From NCBI GenBank assembly GCA_030673995.1, contig DAOUYU010000108.1, positions 1 to 5,869 on the forward strand: a stretch of 5,869 bases of DNA, given 5' to 3'. A model generated the notes under the pieces. That model saw only the letters and a list, made by a program, of their open reading frames with translations, searched no databases and was not told where the DNA came from. The position numbers and the translations under genes were made by a program. The first letter of the stretch is position 1, and every line of letters begins with the position of its first letter. Shown here in pieces: positions 1-5,869 of this stretch. This DNA comes from Candidatus Aminicenantota bacterium. GTDB lineage: Bacteria; Acidobacteriota; Aminicenantia; Aminicenantales; Aminicenantaceae.

Positions 1-767
1 AAGGACATAACCTGATAACCATCCATGACAGCTTCTAAGGCTCTTAGGGGATCCACTTCACTGACAATAACCTTTGCCCCTGCTCCTGATGCTCTCATGG
101 CTATTCCTCGGCCACACCATCCGTAACCGGCAACAACAAAATTCATCCCTGCCAGGAGTATATTGGTCGCTCGCAGAATCCCGTCTATAGTACTCTGTCC
201 AGTTCCATAGCGGTTGTCAAAAAGATGTTTGGTGTCGGCATCATTGACGGCAATAATGGGATAGAGAAGAACTCGATTCTTAGCCATACTTTTCAGGCGA
301 ATAACACCTGTGGTTGTCTCCTCTGTTCCCCCAATAATAGAATCAATCAGGTTTTGCCTTTTGGAGTGAAGGGAGGTGACCAGGTCAGCCCCATCATCCA
401 TGGTTATATGAGGATTATGATCAAGAGCCTGTTCAATGTGCCTGTAATATGTTTCGTTATCCTCTCCCTTAATGGCAAAAACCGAAGCATCATAATATTT
501 CACCAGAGCTGCGGCTACATCGTCCTGCGTACTGAGGGGATTTGATGCAGCAAGATAAACTTCGGCTCCTCCTGTTTTCAAAACTCTTATTAAATTTCCA
601 GTTTCACTGGTCACGTGCAAACAGGCAGAAATTTTAACATCTTTAAGAGGCCGTTCCTTGGCAAATTTTTCTTTTATAGAACCAAGGACAGGCATGTACC
701 TTGCTGCCCATTCCATTTTGAGTTTCCCTTTTTCTGCAAGCACCTGGTCTTTTACATCAAAATCCAT
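1..767 (-). CDS. ahcY: Adenosylhomocysteinase (SAH hydrolase), C-terminal part beyond the window edge
   Basis: Cytoplasmic NAD-dependent enzyme that splits S-adenosylhomocysteine into adenosine and homocysteine, relieving inhibition of methyltransferases. I translated the reverse strand: 255 codons are present, and the rest runs off the left edge. Matches to the family, in order: His51 in the substrate region (LHVTSET), STQDDVAAAL at 79-88, catalytic Asp125 in MDDGADL, Glu150 in EETTTGV, Lys180 and Asp184-Asn185 in TKHLFDN, then the NAD-binding glycine motif GYGWCG at 214-219 and an acidic residue (Glu237) that should bind the NAD ribose. The Asp125-Glu150 spacing equals that of the human enzyme, so the ~40-residue insertion found in plants and some proteobacteria is absent. 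The position of human Cys195 is Thr189 (YGTGQST). The start at 767 is chosen over an in-frame ATG at 773 because of its SD spacing. It lies 54 bp downstream of metK with no hairpin between, so it is probably co-transcribed. Confidence 0.96.
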   Translation of the reverse strand, partial: MDFDVKDQVLAEKGKLKMEWAARYMPVLGSIKEKFAKERPLKDVKISACLHVTSETGNLIRVLKTGGAEVYLAASNPLSTQDDVAAALVKYYDASVFAIKGEDNETYYRHIEQALDHNPHITMDDGADLVTSLHSKRQNLIDSIIGGTEETTTGVIRLKSMAKNRVLLYPIIAVNDADTKHLFDNRYGTGQSTIDGILRATNILLAGMNFVVAGYGWCGRGIAMRASGAGAKVIVSEVDPLRALEAVMDGYQVMS

Positions 768-773
768 GCTCAT

Positions 774-779
774 CTCCTT
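774..779 (-). promoter_or_regulatory. Ribosome binding site that decides the ahcY start
   Basis: On the minus strand AAGGAG occupies these bases. It abuts the ATG at 773 with no spacer but lies 6 nt before the in-frame ATG at 767. Normal SD spacing therefore favours 767. The metK-ahcY gap (768-821) is purine-rich on the coding strand and holds no terminator-like stem. Confidence 0.75.
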
Positions 780-821
780 ATTTTATTTTTTATTTCCTCT
801 TTTCTCTTTTTAACTCCACCT

Positions 822-1988
822 TTATATCCCTGCATCTCTTCTTAAAGCCTCGACCTTATCAAGTCTCTCCCAGGTGAATTCTTTTTCTGTGCGGCCAAAA
901 TGTCCATAATAAGCTGTCCTTTTGAAAATAGGCCGAAGCAATTTCAAGCTATGGATCATTCCTTTTGGAGAAAGGTCGAAATGAGTTCGAATCAATTCCT
1001 TTATTATATCCTCTGAAACTTTTGATGTTCCGAAAGAATCAACCATTATCGAGACCGGATGAGCCACACCGATGGCATAGGCCATTTGCACTTCCAGTCT
1101 GTCTGCAATGCCAGCAGCAACAATATTTTTTGCAATGTATCGTGCAGCATAAGAACCTGAACGATCGACTTTAGAAGGATCCTTTCCAGAAAAGCATCCT
1201 CCACCATGGCTACCAACTCCACCATAAGTATCCACAATAATCTTTCGACCGGTAATCCCCGTATCTGCAAAAGGCCCTCCTTGCTCAAAGCGGCCTGTTT
1301 CATTAATGTAAATATTTGTGTCTTTATCAATCATTTCAGGTGGAATAACTTCTTTAATGACAACCTGCATAATATCATCTCTCAGATCACTCATATTGAC
1401 TTCACTATTATGCTGGGCAGCAATTACGACAGCATCCACTCTTCTGGGTTTTTGGCCTTCATATTCGAGAGTAACCTGAGACTTTCCATCCGGTCTGAGA
1501 TAATTTACAATATTTTCTCTTCTTACTTGGCTCAGCCTTCTCACGAGCTTATGAGCCAGCATAATAGGCATGGGCATAAATTCTTCTGTCTCTCTGCATG
1601 CAAAACCAAACATCAAGCCCTGGTCTCCTGCTCCTTGCTCACGACCTTCTGATTCATCGATTCCTTTCGCTATATCAGGTGACTGTTCATGAATTGTGGA
1701 TACGACACAACATGTTTCGTAATCAAAGCCGTAATCTGCCCTGGTGTATCCAATCTCTTTAACTGCTTCTCTTACAACCTTCTGAAAATCACTGTACCCC
1801 TCACTGGTTATTTCTCCAGCAATAAGAACAAGCCCTGTGGTCACTAAGGTTTCACAGGCCACACGGCTCTTGGGATCCTGGCGGATAAGATCGTCAAGTA
1901 TGGCATCGGAGATCTGATCACAAATCTTATCGGGATGACCCTCTGTAACCGATTCGGATGTAAATAAATGTTTACCTTCTTTGCTCAT
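822..1988 (-). CDS. metK: S-adenosylmethionine synthetase (methionine adenosyltransferase)
   Basis: Makes S-adenosylmethionine from methionine and ATP in the cytoplasm, releasing phosphate and pyrophosphate; the family needs Mg2+ and K+. At 388 aa it has the normal bacterial length and looks intact. Visible signatures: TSESVTEGHPDK at 10-21 (His18 and Asp20 in the ATP/Mg site), Glu46 in ACETLVTTG (K+ site equivalent), GAGDQGLMFG at 119-128 (Asp122), Lys169 in RPDGKSQV, TGRFEQGGPFADTG with Asp242, Arg248-Lys249 in GRKIIVDTYGG, and the phosphate loop GGGCFSGKDPSKVDRS at 262-277 with Lys269 and Lys273. Position 265 is Cys where Ala is usual (GGGAFSGKD), probably a neutral small-residue swap. The start is supported by a strong SD. 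ahcY follows downstream on the same strand, giving a SAM production and SAH disposal pair. Confidence 0.99.
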   Translation of the reverse strand: MSKEGKHLFTSESVTEGHPDKICDQISDAILDDLIRQDPKSRVACETLVTTGLVLIAGEITSEGYSDFQKVVREAVKEIGYTRADYGFDYETCCVVSTIHEQSPDIAKGIDESEGREQGAGDQGLMFGFACRETEEFMPMPIMLAHKLVRRLSQVRRENIVNYLRPDGKSQVTLEYEGQKPRRVDAVVIAAQHNSEVNMSDLRDDIMQVVIKEVIPPEMIDKDTNIYINETGRFEQGGPFADTGITGRKIIVDTYGGVGSHGGGCFSGKDPSKVDRSGSYAARYIAKNIVAAGIADRLEVQMAYAIGVAHPVSIMVDSFGTSKVSEDIIKELIRTHFDLSPKGMIHSLKLLRPIFKRTAYYGHFGRTEKEFTWERLDKVEALRRDAGI

Positions 1989-1990
1989 AT

Positions 1991-1998
1991 ATCACCTC
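1991..1998 (-). promoter_or_regulatory. metK ribosome binding site
   Basis: On the minus strand GAGGTGAT, a long match to the 16S anti-SD tail, lies just before the ATG at 1988. The core GAGG is about 6 nt from the start codon. This fixes the metK start. Confidence 0.8.
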
Positions 1999-2011
1999 AT
2001 GTGCTGATTAA

Positions 2012-2039
2012 ATGGCAGCATTAGCTAGTGCCCTGCCAT
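2012..2039 (-). promoter_or_regulatory. Hairpin in the probable metK leader
   Basis: ATGGCAG (2012-2018) and CTGCCAT (2033-2039) form a perfect 7-bp inverted repeat around a 14-nt loop, which itself contains a near-palindrome (ATTAGCTAGT). In a metK leader transcript the stem would lie 23 nt upstream of the start codon and would be followed by UUUAAU, so it could act as an attenuator or a processing/stability element. No U-run long enough for a standard terminator follows. The outer part of the neighbouring repeat element overlaps it, so it may simply be a by-product of that insertion. The inverted repeat is directly seen; any function is inference. Confidence 0.4.
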
Positions 2040-2203
2040 CTATGTGATGTCGCAAAGATGACCGTCATTCCCGCGCAAGCGGGAATCTATAAGCCTGAAG
2101 TAGCCAGAAATACTGGATTCCCACTACCCCGCCTACGCGGGCACAGGCTCCGTGGGAATGACGAGTGCCTGATACGATACTTCACGCATGACACGCCACT
2201 AGC
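2024..2203. repeat. Palindrome-rich REP/MITE-like element between the divergent operons
   Basis: The core (2063-2163, 101 bp) is bounded by perfect 10-bp inverted ends, CGTCATTCCC (2063-2072) and GGGAATGACG (2154-2163). Inside are three hairpins. The first is ATTCCCGC/GCGGGAAT (2067-2074 with 2079-2086, loop GCAA). The second is CCAG/CTGG (2104-2107 with 2113-2116). The third has stem ATTCCCAC/GTGGGAAT (2117-2124 with 2152-2159), enclosing a smaller CCCGC/GCGGG stem (2128-2132 with 2137-2141). Outside the core the symmetry continues imperfectly: GCTAGTG (2024-2030) opposes CACTAGC (2197-2203), and the outer 29 bases of the two arms match at about 19 positions. GTCATTCCCGC...GCGGGAAT palindromes are known as dispersed non-coding repeats in many proteobacterial and related genomes. 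There is no ORF and I saw no clear target-site duplication, so mobility is inferred. Confidence 0.75.
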
Positions 2204-2273
2204 CTGAATCATTCAAAAAAACTAACATAAAAAAGTCCCTTATGCAATAATATTCTTCGAACTGTACAGTGAG

Positions 2274-2298
2274 AAAATTTGAATTTGTATTCAATTTT
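2274..2298 (+). promoter_or_regulatory. Operator-like AT-rich palindrome upstream of the M16 operon
   Basis: TTGAAT (2279-2284) and ATTCAA (2289-2294) form a perfect 6-bp inverted repeat around TTGT. With one base skipped the symmetry extends to AAAATT on the left and AATTTT on the right. It ends 23 bp before the start codon at 2322. TTGAAT could also serve as a -35 box, with the AT-rich GATATTTATT at 2301-2310 supplying a weak -10. That would place transcription start almost at the ATG, so these may be two readings of one AT-rich tract. The palindrome is directly seen; an operator or promoter role is inference. Confidence 0.35.
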
Positions 2299-2321
2299 GT
2301 GATATTTATTAAAAAGCTCTA

Positions 2322-3671
2322 ATGACTGAACATTCTGGAATTAAAAAAGGATTCATCGCACTCACACTCCTTCTCTATATTCTCGCAGGAATCCTTCCAT
2401 CTCAGACTCAAGAGAAAAAAGAACCTCCTTTCCCTTTCTCCGAATATCAATTATCAAACGGATTGAAGGTTATTATCTCTGAAGATAACTCTTTGCCTCT
2501 AGTTTCAGTGGTGGTTGCCTATAATGTCGGCTCAATTTATGAGCAGGCCGGAAAATTCGGTTTGGCACATTTACTGGAAAGGTTAATGTTCCAGGGTTCC
2601 GAAAATGTAAGGCCTATGCAACATATAAGTCTCATCGACAAGGTGGGAGGGATTCTGAATGCCACAACGACTGAAGATAAAACCATTTTCCAACAAACAG
2701 TGTCTTCCAACCAGCTTGCACGAATACTCTGGCTTGAATCTGACAGGATGAGATCCCTTCAGATCACCCAATCAAATGTTGAACAGGCAAAGGGGACAAT
2801 TCTTGAAGAGATTCGTCACAGGAAAGCCACTGAACCTTACCGGGAAAGTTACTTGATTTTTGACCAATTGCTCTATCCTGACACACCTCCCTATATTCAC
2901 CCTGTCATCGGGGAGGAAGCAGACATGAGGAATATTACAGCAGACGACGTTAAAAAGTTCTATTCAGATTTTTACATCCCCAATAATGCCGTTCTCTCCA
3001 TTGCCGGAAATATCGACAAAAAGAAAGCAATAAGTGAAGTCCGAAAATACTTTGAAACTATTCCTAAAGGAAAAGAACCACACCCCATACCATTGCCCGA
3101 GGATTCAAAAAAAACACCGATCGTCGTACCCATTACAGATTCTCTTGCTCCCTCGCCAGGTTTCCATTTAGGCTACGAAATAGCTCATCCCTCTTCAAAC
3201 GATTTCTATGCTATGAAAATTATTGAATATATTCTTTTACGAGGTAAAACGTCCCGCCTATATAATAGATTGATTAAAAAAGATGGAACGGCCCTATATA
3301 TCAGTGGAGGTATAGAAAAAAAGAAAAACCTCGCTCGCTTAAAAATATTTGTTATCAATAACAATGAGATAATGGCTGGGAGATCCAAAAGGGCAATATT
3401 TTCGGAGATTAACAAGCTTAGATCGAGACAGATCTCTACTGAAGAACTCATAAAAGTAAAGAATATGTTTAAAATGGATTATATCAATCAATACACAACC
3501 TCTTTAGGCAAGGCTCTCCTCCTGGCCGAAACTTTCCTCTCAAAAAAAAGCCTCGATGCTCTTTCAACAGAACTAGATAAATATCTTGCTGTAACTTCTT
3601 ATAACATCATCAGAGCCACAAATAAATATTTAATCAAGGGAAGAATTATTCTTGATATAAAAATAAGATGA
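2322..3671 (+). CDS. Exported M16-family (pitrilysin-like) protein with a degenerate zinc motif, first subunit
   Basis: This 449-aa protein belongs to the M16 metallopeptidase family. The N-terminus (IKKGFIALTLLLYILAGILP, about 7-26) looks like a signal peptide or membrane anchor without a lipobox, so it should act in the periplasm or at the cell surface. The N-terminal M16 domain (about 40-230) has the family phrases SNGLKVIISEDNSLPL, YNVGS, LMFQGSENV, WLESDRM and FYIPNNAVLSIAGN. The inverted zinc motif HxxEH reads H83-LL-E86-R87: the first His and the catalytic Glu remain, but the second zinc His is Arg. The third ligand (E162 or E163 in ILEEIRHR) is present at the family spacing. The C-terminal domain (about 270-449) carries SRLYNRL with R312 and a Tyr at 326. 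ATG 2322 is the only sensible start, because TAA lies in frame at 2310; the SD is poor. The stop overlaps the next gene by 4 bp. It is either catalytically impaired or relies on altered metal ligation; I cannot decide from sequence. Confidence 0.92.
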   Translation: MTEHSGIKKGFIALTLLLYILAGILPSQTQEKKEPPFPFSEYQLSNGLKVIISEDNSLPLVSVVVAYNVGSIYEQAGKFGLAHLLERLMFQGSENVRPMQHISLIDKVGGILNATTTEDKTIFQQTVSSNQLARILWLESDRMRSLQITQSNVEQAKGTILEEIRHRKATEPYRESYLIFDQLLYPDTPPYIHPVIGEEADMRNITADDVKKFYSDFYIPNNAVLSIAGNIDKKKAISEVRKYFETIPKGKEPHPIPLPEDSKKTPIVVPITDSLAPSPGFHLGYEIAHPSSNDFYAMKIIEYILLRGKTSRLYNRLIKKDGTALYISGGIEKKKNLARLKIFVINNNEIMAGRSKRAIFSEINKLRSRQISTEELIKVKNMFKMDYINQYTTSLGKALLLAETFLSKKSLDALSTELDKYLAVTSYNIIRATNKYLIKGRIILDIKIR

Positions 3672-5131
3672 AGAGAGGAAAACACCTGAAAGCCGCTCTT
3701 TTTTTCCTGCTAATGATTCTTTTTGTCTGGGAATCTCCTCTCTTCCCTCAAGAAAGATTTCGAAAATCACCGCCTAATCCTGAACCTCTTTCCGCACTTA
3801 AGCTACCTGCCATTGATTCTTATACACTCACCAATGGCCTGGCACTATCAGTCATCCAACAGGATAACCTGCCCGTTATTAGCCTGAAGATGATTATCTT
3901 CGCAGGAGAAAGCCATTCTCCAGAAAATTTGCCCGGCCTTGCCAAACTAACAGCCAAAATGCTCAGCCGTGGAGTTTCCTACCTCTCTTTTTCTAAAATC
4001 GAAGAAAGGATAGAATCCTTTGGCGGAAACTTCTCAGTCACTATTTACCCTGACTATACTCTGCTTTCATTTACATTTCTGGAGGATTATTTAGAAAAAG
4101 GGATTGAACTTCTAAGCAGGATGCTTTTGCAACCCACCTTCTTTAGGCGTGAAATCGTGAATGTCAAAAGATCCATGTACTATGACTTGATAAGAGAATA
4201 CGAAGACCCGGAATTCATAGCGAAAAGGCAACTCCACCGGCTCCTCTTCAGCGGCCACAATTACATAAAAAGCACATATAATGAGGATGTCATAAAGAAC
4301 CTGAGCCAAAAGGACATTGTTTCTTTTTTCCAGAAATACTACAGGCCCAACAATGCTCACCTGGTCTTAACAGGCAACCTTAACCTTCCTACTGCTTCAA
4401 GAAAAGTCAGTCGTTATTTCAGAAACTGGCGGAGAAGAGAGCTGAAACATGCTTTTGTCCCTCCGCCCAATCCGAACACTAAATTAAGAATTTGCCTTGT
4501 TGACATCCGTGGGATCAATGATGCCTGGATTTACATGGGCAATGTCATCTCAACCCTGGACAGGCAGGAAATTTTTCCTCTTTTAGTCCTGAACCAGGTT
4601 TTAGGAGGAACGCGTATTAGTCGTCTTTTCATGAACCTCAGGGAATCAAAGGAATACGCGTACTGGGCCTTCAGCGAGGTGGAATTCTTTAAAAACTTCA
4701 ATGTTTTTTTTGTTAAGGCAAAAGTGAGGCCTGAAGTCACCTATTCTTCTGTAATGGAAATTCTTGCAGAGACCAAAAAAATCACCGAAAAAAAAATCCC
4801 CAGTTTCGAGATCGAACAAGCCAAATCTTTTTTAATCGGAAATTTTCCATTGGATATTCAAACATTTGATAATCTATCTGCGGCAGTTTCTGAAATTAAA
4901 GCATTAAATCTGGGAAAGGAACACTGGGAAAAATACTATGATAACATCATGCTCATTAACTCAGAGAAAGCCTTTAAAATGGCCAGGACCTACCCTCCCT
5001 TATCTCCCGTAGTGGTTATAGTTGGAGATAGTCATAAAATTATTGACCATATCCAAGAGTTTACAGAAATAGAGATATATAACAGAAAAGGAATTCTGCG
5101 TCAGACCATTAAAAAGGGAGAAATCAAATGA
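3668..5131 (+). CDS. Exported M16-family protein lacking the zinc motif, second subunit
   Basis: This 487-aa M16-like protein is the partner of the gene before it. A signal peptide is evident (MKRGKHLK then the hydrophobic stretch 9-21, AALFFLLMILFVW); the cleavage site is unclear and no lipobox is seen. The N-terminal domain begins near 50 (YTLTNGLALSVIQQDNLPVI). At the HxxEH position it reads GLAKLTAKML (K93 to K97), so no zinc ligand or catalytic Glu remains. YYRPNNAHLVLTGN at 224-237 marks the end of that domain. The C-terminal domain has GGTRISRLFMNLRESKEYAYW at 313-333; in known two-subunit M16 enzymes the Arg and Tyr of this region bind the substrate. The gene therefore fits the non-catalytic substrate-binding subunit. 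Its start overlaps the previous stop (ATGA at 3668-3671) and its stop overlaps the next start (5128-5131), implying translational coupling. Long A or T runs (T8 at 4704-4711, A9 at 4788-4796) leave the frame open. Confidence 0.9.
   Translation: MKRGKHLKAALFFLLMILFVWESPLFPQERFRKSPPNPEPLSALKLPAIDSYTLTNGLALSVIQQDNLPVISLKMIIFAGESHSPENLPGLAKLTAKMLSRGVSYLSFSKIEERIESFGGNFSVTIYPDYTLLSFTFLEDYLEKGIELLSRMLLQPTFFRREIVNVKRSMYYDLIREYEDPEFIAKRQLHRLLFSGHNYIKSTYNEDVIKNLSQKDIVSFFQKYYRPNNAHLVLTGNLNLPTASRKVSRYFRNWRRRELKHAFVPPPNPNTKLRICLVDIRGINDAWIYMGNVISTLDRQEIFPLLVLNQVLGGTRISRLFMNLRESKEYAYWAFSEVEFFKNFNVFFVKAKVRPEVTYSSVMEILAETKKITEKKIPSFEIEQAKSFLIGNFPLDIQTFDNLSAAVSEIKALNLGKEHWEKYYDNIMLINSEKAFKMARTYPPLSPVVVIVGDSHKIIDHIQEFTEIEIYNRKGILRQTIKKGEIK
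5116..5120 (+). promoter_or_regulatory. ftcD ribosome binding site inside the end of the second M16 gene
   Basis: GGGAG lies 7 nt before the ATG at 5128, within the last codons of the upstream gene. With the ATGA overlap, this suggests ftcD can both be coupled to upstream translation and recruit ribosomes itself. Confidence 0.65.
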
Positions 5132-5869
5132 AGCTCGTTGAATGCGTTCCAAATTTCAGCGAAGGGAAAGATAGGGAAAAAATAAATGCCATCACTAAAG
5201 AAATCGAGTCTACACCACAGGTGACGCTTCTTGATGTGGACCCCGGTGAATCAACAAACAGGACCGTTGTCACCTTTATCGGCACACCTGAAGGAGTGAA
5301 AGAGGCAGCATTTAAAGCGATCAAAAAGGCAGCTGAAGTCTTAGATATGAGCAAACACTCTGGAGCCCACAGCCGTATGGGAGCCACAGATGTCTGCCCT
5401 TTTGTTCCAGTTACAGGTGTAACCATGGATGACTGTATACAGATGGCTCATGAATTAGGGGATAAAGTTTCCAAAGAACTGGAGATCCCCATTTACCTTT
5501 ATGAAGAGGCTGCCCAGAAGCCTGAGAGAAAGAATCTGGCAACTATCAGGAAAGGTGAATACGAAGGCTTGCCGGAAAAACTGAAAGACCCTGAATGGGC
5601 TCCTGACTATGGCAAACCGGTTTTTAATCCCAAAGCAGGAGCCACAGTGATCGGTGCCAGAGAATTTTTAATCGCCTATAACATCAATTTAAACACCCGG
5701 GACCGCAGACTTGCCCATGAAATTGCACTCAATATAAGAGAGGCCGGACGGGCGAAAAGAGACAAAGAAGGAAAGATCATAAGAGACGCCAAAGGAAAGG
5801 TCATTAAGATCCCTGGTAAATTCAAGGAAGTCAAGGCTGTGGGTTGGCATATCGAAGATTATGGAATCG
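5128..5869 (+). CDS. ftcD: Glutamate formimidoyltransferase (formiminotransferase), C-terminal end beyond the window
   Basis: Transfers the formimino group of N-formimino-L-glutamate, a histidine-degradation intermediate, to tetrahydrofolate, giving glutamate and 5-formimino-THF, in the cytoplasm. The first 247 codons are present. Family matches: LVECVPNFSEG at 3-13, LLDVDPGESTNRTVVTF at 34-50, the active-site segment SGAHSRMGATDVCPFVPV at 78-95 with catalytic His81, PIYLYEEAA at 121-129, GEYEGLPEKL and EWAPDYG at 143-162, then the second subdomain from GATVIGAREFLIAYNINL at 171-188 to EVKAVGW at 234-240. Relative to the mammalian domain there are about 15 extra residues at roughly 212-230 (KEGKIIRDAKGKVIKIPGK), a lysine-rich stretch I recall also in other bacterial members. 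The visible part cannot tell a stand-alone enzyme from a fusion with cyclodeaminase. No signal peptide is seen, unlike the two upstream genes it is coupled to. Confidence 0.95.
   Translation, partial: MKLVECVPNFSEGKDREKINAITKEIESTPQVTLLDVDPGESTNRTVVTFIGTPEGVKEAAFKAIKKAAEVLDMSKHSGAHSRMGATDVCPFVPVTGVTMDDCIQMAHELGDKVSKELEIPIYLYEEAAQKPERKNLATIRKGEYEGLPEKLKDPEWAPDYGKPVFNPKAGATVIGAREFLIAYNINLNTRDRRLAHEIALNIREAGRAKRDKEGKIIRDAKGKVIKIPGKFKEVKAVGWHIEDYGI

Noticed and set aside
225..545. A 106-codon open frame on the plus strand
   Set aside because: It is antisense to ahcY, which is clearly coding on the minus strand; the frame is a shadow.
771..773. An alternative ahcY start two codons upstream (Met-Ser-Met)
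   Set aside because: The SD AAGGAG would directly abut this ATG with no spacer, whereas the ATG at 767 has a normal 6-nt spacer.
1206..1652. A 148-codon open frame on the plus strand
   Set aside because: It lies wholly antisense to metK, whose protein matches its family end to end; the translated product has no recognisable family features and no convincing RBS.
2063..2163. The strong hairpins as an intrinsic transcription terminator
   Set aside because: They lie between two divergent operons where no transcript is expected to end, and no U-run follows the stems on either strand.
2063..2163. Repeated CCCGC and ATTCCC motifs as the start of a CRISPR array
   Set aside because: The similar segments are inverted rather than direct and lack regular spacers.
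2322..3671. The HLLER motif as evidence of a pseudogene or frameshift
   Set aside because: The frame is open from start to stop, both M16 domains are intact on each side, and the family phrases immediately before and after the motif stay in frame.
5124..5426. A 100-codon open frame on the minus strand
   Set aside because: It is antisense to the well-matched start of ftcD, including the active-site His81 region.

Overview
The window is a compact bacterial segment. By eye the GC content is in the low-to-mid 40s percent, and Shine-Dalgarno sites are mostly of the classical kind. It holds five protein genes in two divergent blocks separated by a 333-bp intergenic region. The host cannot be fixed from this sequence. 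The short, insertion-free AhcY with a YGTGQST motif, the exported M16 peptidase pair, and the dispersed GTCATTCCC-type palindrome suggest an environmental bacterium, for example from the Acidobacteriota/Aminicenantes or Desulfobacterota side. That placement is a low-confidence inference.

Left block (minus strand, about 1-1988): metK (S-adenosylmethionine synthetase, complete) is followed 54 bp downstream by ahcY (S-adenosylhomocysteine hydrolase, whose C-terminal part lies beyond the left edge). I see no terminator between them, so they probably form a SAM-cycle operon: MetK makes the methyl donor and AhcY removes the inhibitory by-product SAH.

Middle (1989-2321): no gene. Next to metK there is a leader hairpin. 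Beyond it lies a palindrome-rich element of about 180 bp, with a 101-bp core bounded by perfect 10-bp inverted ends, which looks like a REP/MITE-type dispersed repeat. An AT-rich stretch with an operator-like palindrome precedes the rightward genes. I did not recognise a SAM riboswitch.

Right block (plus strand, 2322-5869): two exported M16-family (pitrilysin-like) proteins and the first 247 codons of a glutamate formimidoyltransferase (ftcD) are linked by 4-bp ATGA stop/start overlaps, so they form a translationally coupled operon. The pair resembles the two-subunit M16 arrangement of one zinc subunit and one substrate-binding subunit. Here, however, the zinc subunit reads HLLER where HxxEH is expected, and the partner reads KLTAK. 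Neither protein therefore has an intact zinc site. This, and the coupling of a cytoplasmic folate/histidine-catabolism enzyme to two exported peptidase-like proteins, are the most notable features. I found no CRISPR array, RNA gene or transposase.
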